Shown here piece after piece: positions 1 through 7,241 of a stretch of 25,198 bases of DNA. The stretch is from Oscillospiraceae bacterium (GTDB lineage: Bacteria; Bacillota; Clostridia; Oscillospirales; Ruminococcaceae), in the NCBI GenBank assembly GCA_900768125.1, contig CAAGBS010000003.1:1-25198 (forward strand), read 5' to 3'. Position 1 is the stretch's first letter; each line of letters begins with the position of its first letter. The notes beneath the pieces are model-generated. The model saw nothing but the letters and a program-made list of their open reading frames with translations. It had not been told where the DNA came from and did no database searches. Position numbers and translations under genes: made by a program.

Positions 1-79
1 GTGTGCCAGCTTCTAGGAAAGCCGACGAAGTAAGGCTGTATGCCTTACGAGGAGGTTTGACGACGAAGATGGTGCGCAC
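1..79 (+). ncRNA. Candidate structured RNA, 5' end possibly outside the window
   Basis: No convincing reading frame covers this stretch, but it folds well by eye. GTGTGC (1-6) can pair with GCGCAC (74-79), GCTTC (9-13) with GAAG (65-68), and GTAAGG with CCTTAC forms a 6-bp hairpin around 30-48. An intrinsic terminator follows at 127-157. A nested helix set followed by a terminator suits a riboswitch or small RNA. I could not match it to c-di-GMP, SRP, RNase P, tmRNA or other families I know, so the identity is open. Strand is inferred from the terminator direction. Confidence 0.3.
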
Positions 80-126
80 TGCACATTTTCGCTCACATGA
101 GGTTTTTAGAGGTGACCATAATCAAT

Positions 127-157
127 ACAGCGGGCTTATGACGTCCGCTGTTTTTTT
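127..157 (+). terminator. Intrinsic terminator
   Basis: A 9-bp stem (ACAGCGGGC at 127-135 with GTCCGCTGT at 143-151, one G-U pair) with a 7-base loop runs directly into seven T residues. It ends the transcript of whatever lies at or before the left edge of the window and separates it from the chemoreceptor promoter at 200. Confidence 0.85.
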
Positions 158-199
158 GCCGAATTATCCACAATAATGCACAAATCCGCAGAAAATGTA

Positions 200-228
200 T
201 TGACTATAATCATTTTGTATTATATAAT
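200..228 (+). promoter_or_regulatory. Sigma-A promoter of the chemoreceptor gene
   Basis: TTGACT (200-205) and TATAAT (223-228) are separated by exactly 17 bases in an A/T-rich stretch about 70 bases upstream of the chemoreceptor start. It has the housekeeping form. I see no motility-sigma-factor consensus. Confidence 0.85.
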
Positions 229-298
229 TAAAGCGTGAATCTGCACAGCTGTGCCAGGGCCGGGACGGCATGCAGTGATTGTAGAAAAGGTAAGAATT

Positions 299-2320
299 AT
301 GACGAAAGAACCAAAGAGATTCGGACTGCGAGTCAGGATAACCGTCACCGTGCTGGTGGTACAGCTTCTGGTGTTCACAGTACTGTTTCTGGTAACTAAC
401 AGCTTCATCACCTCCTCAGCGTATCAGACTGCGGTGAACGACCTGCAGACCGCCGCCGCAGACCGCTCTGAAATGATAGACAGCTATATCCAGTCCACCG
501 AGGACAGGCTCACCGCGTACCTCAGGGCGGGACAGATATACGACCTGCTGCGCGATACCAGCGACTCTCAGGCGGCAGCAGCGGCACAGTCCTACACCGA
601 GAAATTCAGCGGGGACATCGACCACCTGGAGGGTATCTACGCCGGCAGCTGGGACACCACTGTGCGCACTCACACGAACTCCGCGGTCATCGGCGAGGTG
701 ACCCGCCCCGACAAGGATAAATGCGACCAGCTTCATGACGCGCTCCTCGCGGCGGACGGCGTTTACAATGCGGGGATCATCATCTCCCCCGCTTCCGGCG
801 AGCAGATAATCTCGATGTACCGCGCGGTGCTCGACGACAGCGGCTCCCCGATAGGTCTCGGCGGCATAGGGATATATACAAGCGGACTGGTCGATAAGCT
901 GGATACTCTCCCGCTGAACGGGCTTGACAACGCGCAGTTCTACCTGATAAACGCCGCCACCGGCGAATACATCTTCCACCCCGACAGCGAAAAGATAACC
1001 ACGGTCGCAGACGAGCAGTACATCGCCGACATGCTTTCCAGCGTGAAGAACGGCGCTTCCTCCGGGTCGCTGACCTACAATGCAGGCGGCGAATATGTCG
1101 CGGCTTACTCTTACCTCAGCGGCCACGACTGGCTTTTCGTGCTTGCGGACAGCTCCTCTGAAGTGATGGCTTCTGCGCACGCGATGACGCTGAACCTTAT
1201 AATCATCTGCCTCGTCAGCATGGCTTTCCTGACGCTTTGGGTGTACCTCATCGTAGACCACCTCATAAAGCCCATCAAGCGCGTTGAGCAGGCTGCGGTC
1301 AGGCTGGAGCACATCGACCTTGCCGCCGCCGAGGAAGTCGCCGACCTCATGCCCAGCCAGGACGAGATAGGCACCATCTCAACTGCGGTGGTAGACATGA
1401 GCAGAGCGCTGCAGAATGCGACCGCTGACGTTGCAAGGATCCTTGGCGAACTCGCTGACGAGAACCTCGCGGTCGATGTGAAACAGAATCAGCAGTACTA
1501 CACCGGGGATTTCTCCCAGCTTGCGGACAGCCTTGAGATAATCAAGGAGAAGCTTTCCGGCGTGATGACGGATATCCACACGGCGGCAGACCAGGTAAGC
1601 GCCGGCTCCGGACAGGTCGCTGCGGGCGCGCTCACGCTCTCCCAGGGAGCCGCCGAGCAGAGCGCGTCAGTCGAGGGGCTTGCAAAGAGCCTCGCAGAAA
1701 TAAAAAAGCAGATACAGTCCAACGCGGACAACTGCACCGGCGCGCACGAGCTGATGGACAAGACCTCCGCGTTCGTGGAACAGGTCAACCAGAAGATGCA
1801 GACCCTCTCCGAAGCGATGAACGCCATCAACGAGACCTCCGGGAAGATAAGCAGCATAATCAGCACCATCGAGGACATCGCATTCCAGACGAATATACTG
1901 GCGCTCAACGCAGCCATCGAAGCCGCGCGCGCCGGTGAAGCCGGAAAGGGCTTCGCGGTGGTGGCGGACGAAGTAAGGAATCTCGCCGCCAAGTCCTCGG
2001 ACGCGGTGGGAGACACCACGCAGCTTATCCAGAGCTCAGTTGAAGCGGTGAACCGCGGCGCGGAGATGACCGCCGAGACCGCCGGTGCGATGGAAACACT
2101 AGGCGAGTACACAGCCTCCGTCAAGCGGATAGTGGACGAGATAACCGCCGCGTGCGCACATCAGCGCGAGATGGCGGAGAAGATAAACAGCGATATCACG
2201 AAGATATCCGAGGTAGTGCAGTCCACATCTGCGACCGCCGAGGAAAGCGCCGCGGCTTCCGAGGAACTTTCAGGACAGGCCGGGATACTTAAAGAGATGG
2301 TCGGGAAATTTAGGATTTGA
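299..2320 (+). CDS. Methyl-accepting chemotaxis protein (membrane chemoreceptor)
   Basis: This 673-aa transmembrane receptor should sense an external ligand and control the CheA/CheW kinase complex. It has an N-terminal membrane helix (about residues 10-34), an extracellular sensor of roughly 260 residues resembling a dCache domain, a second membrane helix (about 297-320), a HAMP segment, and a long helical signalling domain. The conserved hairpin tip, including NILALNAAIEAARAGEAGKG and VVADEVRNLA, lies near 523-563. The ATG at 299 is chosen over an in-frame GTG at 251 because it is preceded by AAAGG and begins shortly before the first membrane helix. There is no C-terminal CheR/CheB docking pentapeptide. 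No other chemotaxis genes are nearby, so the gene stands alone with its own promoter. The ligand cannot be predicted. Confidence 0.95.
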   Translation: MTKEPKRFGLRVRITVTVLVVQLLVFTVLFLVTNSFITSSAYQTAVNDLQTAAADRSEMIDSYIQSTEDRLTAYLRAGQIYDLLRDTSDSQAAAAAQSYTEKFSGDIDHLEGIYAGSWDTTVRTHTNSAVIGEVTRPDKDKCDQLHDALLAADGVYNAGIIISPASGEQIISMYRAVLDDSGSPIGLGGIGIYTSGLVDKLDTLPLNGLDNAQFYLINAATGEYIFHPDSEKITTVADEQYIADMLSSVKNGASSGSLTYNAGGEYVAAYSYLSGHDWLFVLADSSSEVMASAHAMTLNLIIICLVSMAFLTLWVYLIVDHLIKPIKRVEQAAVRLEHIDLAAAEEVADLMPSQDEIGTISTAVVDMSRALQNATADVARILGELADENLAVDVKQNQQYYTGDFSQLADSLEIIKEKLSGVMTDIHTAADQVSAGSGQVAAGALTLSQGAAEQSASVEGLAKSLAEIKKQIQSNADNCTGAHELMDKTSAFVEQVNQKMQTLSEAMNAINETSGKISSIISTIEDIAFQTNILALNAAIEAARAGEAGKGFAVVADEVRNLAAKSSDAVGDTTQLIQSSVEAVNRGAEMTAETAGAMETLGEYTASVKRIVDEITAACAHQREMAEKINSDITKISEVVQSTSATAEESAAASEELSGQAGILKEMVGKFRI

Positions 2321-2352
2321 TTCAAATCTCTTTGGAAATCGGGAATTTAGGT

Positions 2353-2383
2353 CGGGAGGGGCTTGCCCCTCCCGCTCATTTAT
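2353..2383 (+). terminator. GC-rich hairpin, probable terminator of the chemoreceptor gene
   Basis: A perfect 9-bp stem, CGGGAGGGG (2353-2361) with CCCCTCCCG (2366-2374), has a CTTG loop and is followed by T-rich but not pure-T sequence. It lies 33 bases after the chemoreceptor stop and before the next promoter. Confidence 0.65.
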
Positions 2384-2417
2384 TTCCGCAATTTCAAATT
2401 CCGAATCACTTCCGCTC

Positions 2418-2446
2418 TTGACTATTCCCAAAAAAAGTTGTATAAT
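2418..2446 (+). promoter_or_regulatory. Sigma-A promoter of the methyltransferase operon
   Basis: TTGACT (2418-2423) and TATAAT (2441-2446) have a 17-base spacer, and the start codon follows 39 bases later. It probably drives the three genes up to 5390. Confidence 0.85.
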
Positions 2447-2484
2447 TGATACACTATAAATCAAAAGAAAAGGACTATATTAAT

Positions 2485-3708
2485 ATGGAAAGAAATTATC
2501 CCCGGGCTGTCATAACCGAAAAGGGCGAAAAAGCGCTCCGCGGCGGGCACCCCTGGGTCTTCGCCGATGAGGTGACCGATATCTCCGGCGAGTACGAAAA
2601 CGGCGGTCTAGTGGACGTTTTCAGCCGCAAGGGACGCTTCCTCGGCACCGGATACATCAACGACAATTCAAAGATACGCGTCCGAGTGATATCCCGCAAC
2701 GCAAACGACCGCTTCGACCGTGATTTCTACGCGCGCCGTATACGCTACGCGCTGGACTACCGCCGGACTGTCATGGGCGCGGAGGACTTCCGCTGCTGTC
2801 GGCTCATCTTCGGCGAGGCGGACAGCTTCCCCGGCTTCACCGTTGACCGCTTCGGCGACGTGCTGGTGGCGCAGGTGCTGTCCCTCGGCACGGAACTTAT
2901 AAAGGACACCCTCTACGAACTGCTGGTGCAGACCCTCGCGGACATGGGCGAACATATCTCGGCGGTCTACGAGCGCAACGATGTTAAAATACGCGGGCTG
3001 GAGGGCATGGAGGAATACAAGGGCTTCTGGAACGGCGCGGGGCTTCGCACCGATCTCCCCGGCGTAACCGAGATAACCGAGAACGGCATAAAATACACCG
3101 TGGACTACATCAACGGTCAGAAAACAGGCTTCTTCCTCGACCAGAAATACAACCGCCAGGCTATCCGCCGCATAGCAGAAGGCCGCACTGTGCTGGACTG
3201 CTTCACGCATACCGGCTCCTTTGCGCTGAACGCCGCGGCTGCCGGGGCTAAGTCCGTGACGGCGGTGGATATCTCAGCGGAGGCAGTCGAGATGACCCGC
3301 CGCAACGCTGAACAGAACGGATTCACCAACATCGAATACAAGCAGGCGGACGTTTTCGACCTGCTCACCGAGCTTTACCGCGCGGGAGGTCACCCCTACG
3401 ATTTCATAATCCTCGACCCGCCTGCGTTCACGAAAAGCTCCAGCACAGTCAGGGCTGCGGAGCGCGGCTACAAGGAGATAAACCTCAAGGCTATGCGGCT
3501 GCTTCCGCGCGGCGGCTACCTCGCGACCTGCTCCTGCTCCCACTTCATGACTGAAACGCTGTTCCGTCACATGCTGCATGACGCAGCCGAGGACGCGGGA
3601 GTTTCACTGCGGCAGATAGAAGCGCGCCGTCAGTCCCCCGACCACCCGATTCTCTGGAACGTTCCCGAGACGGATTACCTCAAATTCTATATTTTCCAGG
3701 TGGTGTGA
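2485..3708 (+). CDS. Class I SAM-dependent rRNA methyltransferase, RlmI-like
   Basis: The 407-aa protein has the RlmI/YccW architecture: an N-terminal PUA RNA-binding domain (about residues 5-75, with GGHPWVFADEV), a linker domain, and a Rossmann SAM-binding methyltransferase. Motif I is VLDCFTHTGSF near 235, the acidic SAM-binding strand is AVDIS, the catalytic-site motif is LDPPAFTKS near 308, and a cysteine-containing TCSCSHFM lies near 348. The family methylates C5 of a cytosine in 23S rRNA (C1962 in E. coli). The exact target here is inferred from family. The ATG at 2485 is preceded by AAAAGGA at a 10-base spacing and is preferred over a TTG at 2446 that overlaps the promoter. The next gene starts one base after the stop, implying an operon. 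Confidence 0.92.
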   Translation: MERNYPRAVITEKGEKALRGGHPWVFADEVTDISGEYENGGLVDVFSRKGRFLGTGYINDNSKIRVRVISRNANDRFDRDFYARRIRYALDYRRTVMGAEDFRCCRLIFGEADSFPGFTVDRFGDVLVAQVLSLGTELIKDTLYELLVQTLADMGEHISAVYERNDVKIRGLEGMEEYKGFWNGAGLRTDLPGVTEITENGIKYTVDYINGQKTGFFLDQKYNRQAIRRIAEGRTVLDCFTHTGSFALNAAAAGAKSVTAVDISAEAVEMTRRNAEQNGFTNIEYKQADVFDLLTELYRAGGHPYDFIILDPPAFTKSSSTVRAAERGYKEINLKAMRLLPRGGYLATCSCSHFMTETLFRHMLHDAAEDAGVSLRQIEARRQSPDHPILWNVPETDYLKFYIFQVV

Positions 3709-3709
3709 C

Positions 3710-3988
3710 ATGAATCTCACTGAAAAAGACCTGCTTCCCGGAACTGTAGTTCAGCATTTCAAGCGCGGAATGCTCCCCGAAAGCGAACGCGCGGACAGTA
3801 CTGCGTACCTCTACGAGATACTCGGCGTGGCTCATCATACCGAGACCGGAGAGATGCTGGTGGTCTACCGCGCACTGTACGGCGAGGGCAGGATATGCGC
3901 GCGCCCGCTCGATATGTTCCTGTCTGAGACCGACCGTGAAAAATACCCCGAAGCAAAGCAGAAATTCCGGTTCGAGCCGGTGAAATAA
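3710..3988 (+). CDS. DUF1653 family small protein
   Basis: This 92-aa soluble protein matches the DUF1653 family, recognised by the HFKRG..., YEILGVAHHTETGEMLVVYRA and RPLDMFL segments. The family's biochemical role is not established. It is widespread in Firmicutes and Proteobacteria as a short stand-alone protein. The ATG follows the methyltransferase stop by one base, so translation is probably coupled. The MATE gene starts 7 bases after its stop. It is therefore the middle gene of a three-gene operon, although no functional link with either neighbour is evident. Confidence 0.9.
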   Translation: MNLTEKDLLPGTVVQHFKRGMLPESERADSTAYLYEILGVAHHTETGEMLVVYRALYGEGRICARPLDMFLSETDREKYPEAKQKFRFEPVK

Positions 3989-3995
3989 CGAAAGA

Positions 3996-5390
3996 ATGAA
4001 ATCAGCAAAATATGTAGATATGTGCAGCGGTCCCGTGCTGCGTAAGATGATAGTCTTCACGCTGCCGATAATGTTTTCGGGACTATTCCAGCTGCTTTTC
4101 AACGCAACGGATATAATCGTTGTGGGAAGATTCGCCGGCGACAACGCGCTCGCTGCCGTCGGCTCCAACACGGCGCTCATCAACCTGATGACAAACCTTT
4201 TCATCGGTATCTCGATAGGCGCGAACGTAGTCGCAGCGCGATACTGCGGCGCAAAGAACTATAACGAACTCAACAGGACAGTTCACACCGCGATGCTGCT
4301 GAGTGTGATCAGCGGGTTCATTCTGATGGCAGCGGGGCTTATCTTCGCCGAACAGATACTCGGTCTGATGTCAACGCCCGAAAGCATTCTCGGAATGGCT
4401 TCGGACTATCTCCGGCTGTACTTCTGCGGAATGCCGTTCATGATGATATACAACTTCGGAAACGCGCTTCTCCGCGCCGCCGGAGACACACGCAGACCGC
4501 TGATATACCTCATATGCGGCGGCGTAGTCAACGTGCTGCTTGACCTGCTTTTCGTCATCGCGCTGGATATGAGCGCCGCCGGAGTTGGTCTCGCGACCGC
4601 GCTTTCCCAGGGAGTTTCCGCAGCGCTCATGCTGCGGTGCCTCATGCGCGAAAAGGAAGACAACGGTCTGAAGCTGCACCTGAATAAGCTCCGCATTCAC
4701 AAGGACAAGCTGCTGATGATACTCAGGATAGGTCTGCCCGCAGGCTTCCAGGGGACTGTATTCTCGCTGTCCAACGTGGTTATCCAGAGTTCGATAAATC
4801 TGTTCGGCGAAGCGGTCATAGCCGGAAATTCAGCTGCCGCCAGCATAGAAGGCTTCGTCTACATGGCGATGAACTCCTGCTATCAGTCAACGCTGTCGTT
4901 CACCAGTGCGAATCTCGGTGCCGGAAAATACGAGCGTATCAACAAGATACTCCGCTGCGGACTGCTCTGCGTGGTCGCCGTATGGGCTATCCTGGGGCTG
5001 GGCGTAGCGATGACACTGAGCCGTCCGCTGCTGAGCATCTACACCTCCGGCGATGAAGCGATAGAAGCCGGCGTGCGAAGAATGATGTACGTCTGCGGCA
5101 CCTATTTTCTTTGTGGCATAATGGACGTGATGGTAGGCTCGCTGCGCGGAATGGGCTACTCCGTGACCCCGATGATAGTCTCGCTGCTTGGCGCATGCGG
5201 ACTTCGGCTCGTGTGGCTCGGCACCGTGTTCCAGATGGAGCAGTTCCACACTCCGGACGTGGTTTACCTCTCCTACCCTGTATCCTGGGTGATAACGGTG
5301 GCGGCGCATGTCATCTGCTTCTTCATCTGCAGGCGCAGACTGAACAAGAAAGTTCAGCTGCGAAAGTCGGAAAGTCCGTCAGAAACATAA
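3996..5390 (+). CDS. MATE family multidrug/toxin exporter
   Basis: The 464-aa integral membrane protein is of usual MATE length with about 12 hydrophobic segments in two homologous halves. Typical features are the N-terminal LRKMIVFTLPIMFSGLFQLL helix, the NATDIIVVGRFAGDNALAAV stretch, the RAAGDTRRPL loop in the first half and LRGMGYSVTPMI in the second. Members export cationic drugs or metabolites using a sodium or proton gradient. The substrate is not predictable. It ends the operon that begins at 2485 and is followed by a strong GC hairpin. A decayed second MATE gene lies about 200 bases downstream. Confidence 0.93.
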   Translation: MKSAKYVDMCSGPVLRKMIVFTLPIMFSGLFQLLFNATDIIVVGRFAGDNALAAVGSNTALINLMTNLFIGISIGANVVAARYCGAKNYNELNRTVHTAMLLSVISGFILMAAGLIFAEQILGLMSTPESILGMASDYLRLYFCGMPFMMIYNFGNALLRAAGDTRRPLIYLICGGVVNVLLDLLFVIALDMSAAGVGLATALSQGVSAALMLRCLMREKEDNGLKLHLNKLRIHKDKLLMILRIGLPAGFQGTVFSLSNVVIQSSINLFGEAVIAGNSAAASIEGFVYMAMNSCYQSTLSFTSANLGAGKYERINKILRCGLLCVVAVWAILGLGVAMTLSRPLLSIYTSGDEAIEAGVRRMMYVCGTYFLCGIMDVMVGSLRGMGYSVTPMIVSLLGACGLRLVWLGTVFQMEQFHTPDVVYLSYPVSWVITVAAHVICFFICRRRLNKKVQLRKSESPSET

Positions 5391-5426
5391 CAGCATTGTG
5401 TCGCTGTAAAATAACTCAACAACCAG

Positions 5427-5457
5427 GCCCGGGCAGCCATCCTATGGAAGCCCGGGC
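5427..5457 (+). terminator. Hairpin after the MATE gene, possible terminator
   Basis: GCCCGGGC (5427-5434) pairs with GCCCGGGC (5450-5457), with CCAT/ATGG extending the stem inside. The following sequence lacks a pure T-run, so termination may be weak or bidirectional. Confidence 0.5.
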
Positions 5458-5539
5458 TTACCGATACTTCGAAAAAGAAGAATGAACCGAAAAAAGCGTA
5501 TAACAAACAAGCAGGCAGCGTTTTTTTGATAGTACGTTT

Positions 5540-5568
5540 TTAACACTCGAATAAAAGTGTGCTATAAT
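5540..5568 (+). promoter_or_regulatory. Probable sigma-A promoter of the decayed MATE gene
   Basis: TTAACA (5540-5545) and TATAAT (5563-5568) have a 17-base spacer and lie 25 bases upstream of the GTG start at 5594. The promoter looks intact although the gene behind it is not. Confidence 0.7.
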
Positions 5569-5593
5569 CACAATTACGATAGAGGACTTTTCC

Positions 5594-5992
5594 GTGAAAG
5601 AAAAGGTTGCCTCCGGCGTTCTGTCAATCGGCATCACTGCCGCATTGGGGAATCTTCTGATGAGCCTTTCCGGTATCCTCATGAACAGCAAGATGGCGAA
5701 GTACGGCGATATGGCGATAGCCGGTGTGGGCGTTGCCATGATGGTCACAATGATGACCGGCATGGTCTGCATCGGACTGGGACAGGGTTGCCCAGATTCT
5801 CATTTGCACCAGCTTCCTGTTTGGCGTATTCTATGTGCTCATCAATGCACTGCAAGCACGCGGTGCGGCAACGGAATCCCTGATCGTCAACATCTCCCGT
5901 CAGGGGCTGATCTACATTCCGGCATGTTCATTCTCGACGCGATCTTTCACGAAACAAGACTGATCTAGGCGCAGCCTGTGGCGGATTTTACT
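5594..5992 (+). pseudogene. MATE family exporter remnant (internal deletion, frameshift, nonsense)
   Basis: Only the two ends of a MATE exporter remain. The first 65 or so codons (GTG start, AGAGGA binding site) read GVLSIGITAALGNLLMSLSG... up to GLGQG near 5788. The sequence then switches frame to QILICTSFLFGVFYVL (from 5793), typical of the C-terminal helices of the family. About 300 internal residues are missing compared with a full MATE. A second frameshift near 5926, apparently one base lost, moves the frame to FILDAIFHET. A TAG at 5966 stands where homologs usually have Trp before AQPVADF. Two frameshifts and a stop make function very unlikely. This is a different gene from the intact exporter at 3996, not a duplicate tail of it. 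Confidence 0.85.
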
Positions 5993-6079
5993 AATCGTGC
6001 TTTAATTCCCAATTTATAGGTTTTATGCGTGCTGCCTTAGATTTTCGTTTGGCTTAACAGTGCAATCTGAGCCGTTTCA

Positions 6080-6149
6080 AAAAAAATTAAAAAAAAATTT
6101 AATTTTTTTTGAAAAAAGTGTTGACAAATCGGTCTTCTAGTGATATAAT
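6080..6149 (+). promoter_or_regulatory. tRNA operon promoter with A/T-tract upstream element
   Basis: TTGACA (6121-6126) and TATAAT (6144-6149) are at consensus with 17-base spacing. A second overlapping TATAAT is at 6149-6154. Upstream, 6080-6118 is almost pure A and T in runs, as in the UP elements of stable-RNA promoters. The A/T stretch could also act as a weak terminator for the decayed MATE gene. Confidence 0.85.
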
Positions 6150-6209
6150 ATAATAGTCGTCAGGGACAAGAGATAAAAACTCAAAGACCTGATGGAATAA
6201 AAATGAGAT

Positions 6210-6285
6210 GCTGCTATGGCTCAGTTGGTAGAGCACATCCTTGGTAAGGATGAGGTCATCGGTTCGACTCCGATTAGCAGCTCCA
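6210..6285 (+). tRNA. tRNA-Thr (anticodon GGT)
   Basis: A 76-base cloverleaf has acceptor GCTGCTA/TAGCAGC, D arm GCTC...GAGC, anticodon stem CATCC/GGATG with loop TTGGTAA (anticodon GGT), a T arm with TTCGACT, and an encoded CCA end. It decodes ACC and ACU. It is the first gene of the tRNA operon. Confidence 0.97.
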
Positions 6286-6294
6286 TTTTTTTTT

Positions 6295-6383
6295 GGAGAG
6301 GTATCGAAGCGGTCATAACGAGGCGGTCTTGAAAACCGTTTGGGGGCAACTCCACAAGGGTTCGAATCCCTTCCTCTCCGCCA
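6295..6383 (+). tRNA. tRNA-Ser (anticodon TGA)
   Basis: An 89-base class II tRNA has acceptor GGAGAGG/CCTCTCC, anticodon loop CTTGAAA (anticodon TGA), a long variable arm, a TTCGAAT T loop and an encoded CCA. It lies 9 bases after tRNA-Thr on the same transcript. It is the last host gene before the prophage, so its 3' end is a candidate attachment site, although no duplicated core can be seen in this window. Confidence 0.97.
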
Positions 6384-6393
6384 TAGAAAAGTT

Positions 6394-6430
6394 GGCTTAA
6401 CGGCGCGAACCCGCACTGTTAAGCCATTTT
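6394..6430 (+). terminator. Intrinsic terminator of the tRNA operon
   Basis: GGCTTAAC (6394-6401) pairs perfectly with GTTAAGCC (6418-6425) and is followed by ATTTTCTTT. Confidence 0.8.
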
Positions 6431-6508
6431 CTTTGATTTGTAAATGTCGGCCAGTTAACCCGCATTATCAATAAAATAAGCCGTTTTGTCAACAATTTGA
6501 ACATAAAA

Positions 6509-6537
6509 GACAACAGCTGGACAACAGCAGACAACAG
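6509..6537. repeat. Three phased direct repeats of GACAACAG
   Basis: GACAACAG occurs at 6509-6516, 6520-6527 and 6530-6537, with starts 11 and 10 bases apart, so all copies face the same side of the helix. They sit in the roughly 190-base non-coding gap between the tRNA operon and the end of the prophage. The arrangement resembles arm-type integrase sites near a phage attachment site or a regulator-binding array. Neither role is proven. Confidence 0.6.
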
Positions 6538-6546
6538 AGAGATTCA

Positions 6547-6565
6547 CCGAAGCAATGCGCTCCGG
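6547..6565 (-). terminator. Short hairpin after the amidase, possible weak terminator
   Basis: On the - strand CCGGAGC and GCTTCGG form a 7-bp stem (one G-U pair) with a 5-base loop, starting 9 bases after the amidase stop. There is no T-run after it, so its role is doubtful. Confidence 0.3.
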
Positions 6566-6573
6566 GGATTATT

Positions 6574-7241
6574 TTATACGTCCTTGGTGGTTACCTTAAA
6601 GCCCATTATCTGGAGGTCGGCTGTGATTCTCTCAACCTTACCAGCTCCAACTTTGGCTTCTGCTGTGACGATGACCTTTTTTCCGGCGCGACCATCGCCC
6701 TGAACCAGTCCATATTCTTCCCGAACCTTGCAAGCCAGTGCTCCGGGGCGCCGTGGTTGGAAGCATACCCGCGCCCGCAGGCTTCCTTGTGGCTTATCAC
6801 GTTCTCCGCGCGAATGTTCGGGTAGTTCTTCATCAGCCGTTTGCGGCAAGCCCGAAAGCCTCCTCAAAATACTTCTGGTCAGTGAGCGCGTCCTCCGCTA
6901 TCTCTATCTGTATGTAAGCCGGATTGTAGTTGTAGCTTCCCTTAGAGCCGCGCCCGCACCCCCAGCAGCACACGTCCCAGGGCAGCAGCTTCGCGGCGCG
7001 GACTGCTTCGTTCTTGTCCCTGCCGATGACCGCATGCGGACACACATCAGAATCCGCGCGGTCGAAATAATTCTTGTAGGGATTCTCCCCGCAGATATCC
7101 GGCGCGTTGACGTAGCGTTTCAGATTCGGATTGTTCGCCCCGGTGCTGTGGATTATTATCCCCGCCGGACTTCCCGCAGGCATTTTCCGCGCCGCTTTGA
7201 ATGCGCTGTTATTCCGCGGCTTCAAATGTTATCGCTGCCAT
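6574..7241 (-). pseudogene. N-acetylmuramoyl-L-alanine amidase (phage endolysin), frameshifted
   Basis: An Amidase_2-type peptidoglycan amidase is spread over several frames. A good start (ATG 7241, AAGGAGG at 7257-7251) gives MAAITFEAAE then TAA at 7211-7209. The main domain continues in a second frame from about 7210 (NNSAFKAARK, IIIHSTGANNPNLKRYVN, LLPWDVCCWGCGRGSKG) to a TGA at 6835-6833. A third frame from 6833 carries VISHKEACGRGYASNHG and the DWFRAMV end. Near a six-A run at about 6680 a further shift restores KVIVTAEAKVGAGKVERITA to the stop at 6574. Putative zinc ligands (His of IIHSTG; His of SHKE and SNHG) are thus in different frames. A TTG at 7225 could start the main fragment but has no binding site. 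Together the pieces give a normal-length endolysin, so this is a decayed or mis-assembled gene. Confidence 0.82.

Noticed and set aside
251..298. GTG at 251 as chemoreceptor start
   Set aside because: No binding site, and it adds 16 residues before the typical start. The ATG at 299 has AAAGG and a normal distance to the first membrane helix.
416..1312. 298-codon frame antisense to the chemoreceptor
   Set aside because: Shadow of a high-GC coding region; no family-like sequence and no start signals.
6099..6416. Open frame on the - strand across both tRNA genes (contains GRGRDSNPCGVAPKRFSRP-like text)
   Set aside because: It is the well-known artefact of translating the antisense of tRNA-Ser and tRNA-Thr; the tRNAs explain the sequence fully.
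6670..6690. Programmed -1 frameshift at the A6 run of the amidase
   Set aside because: The frame phase gives A AAA AGG rather than A AAA AAG, and other frame breaks occur in the same gene, so decay is the simpler reading. Kept only as a point to check.
6606..6867. Two separate small genes downstream of the amidase
   Set aside because: Their translations are the continuation of the amidase (SHKE and SNHG segments, then the C-terminal end), so they are fragments of one frameshifted gene.
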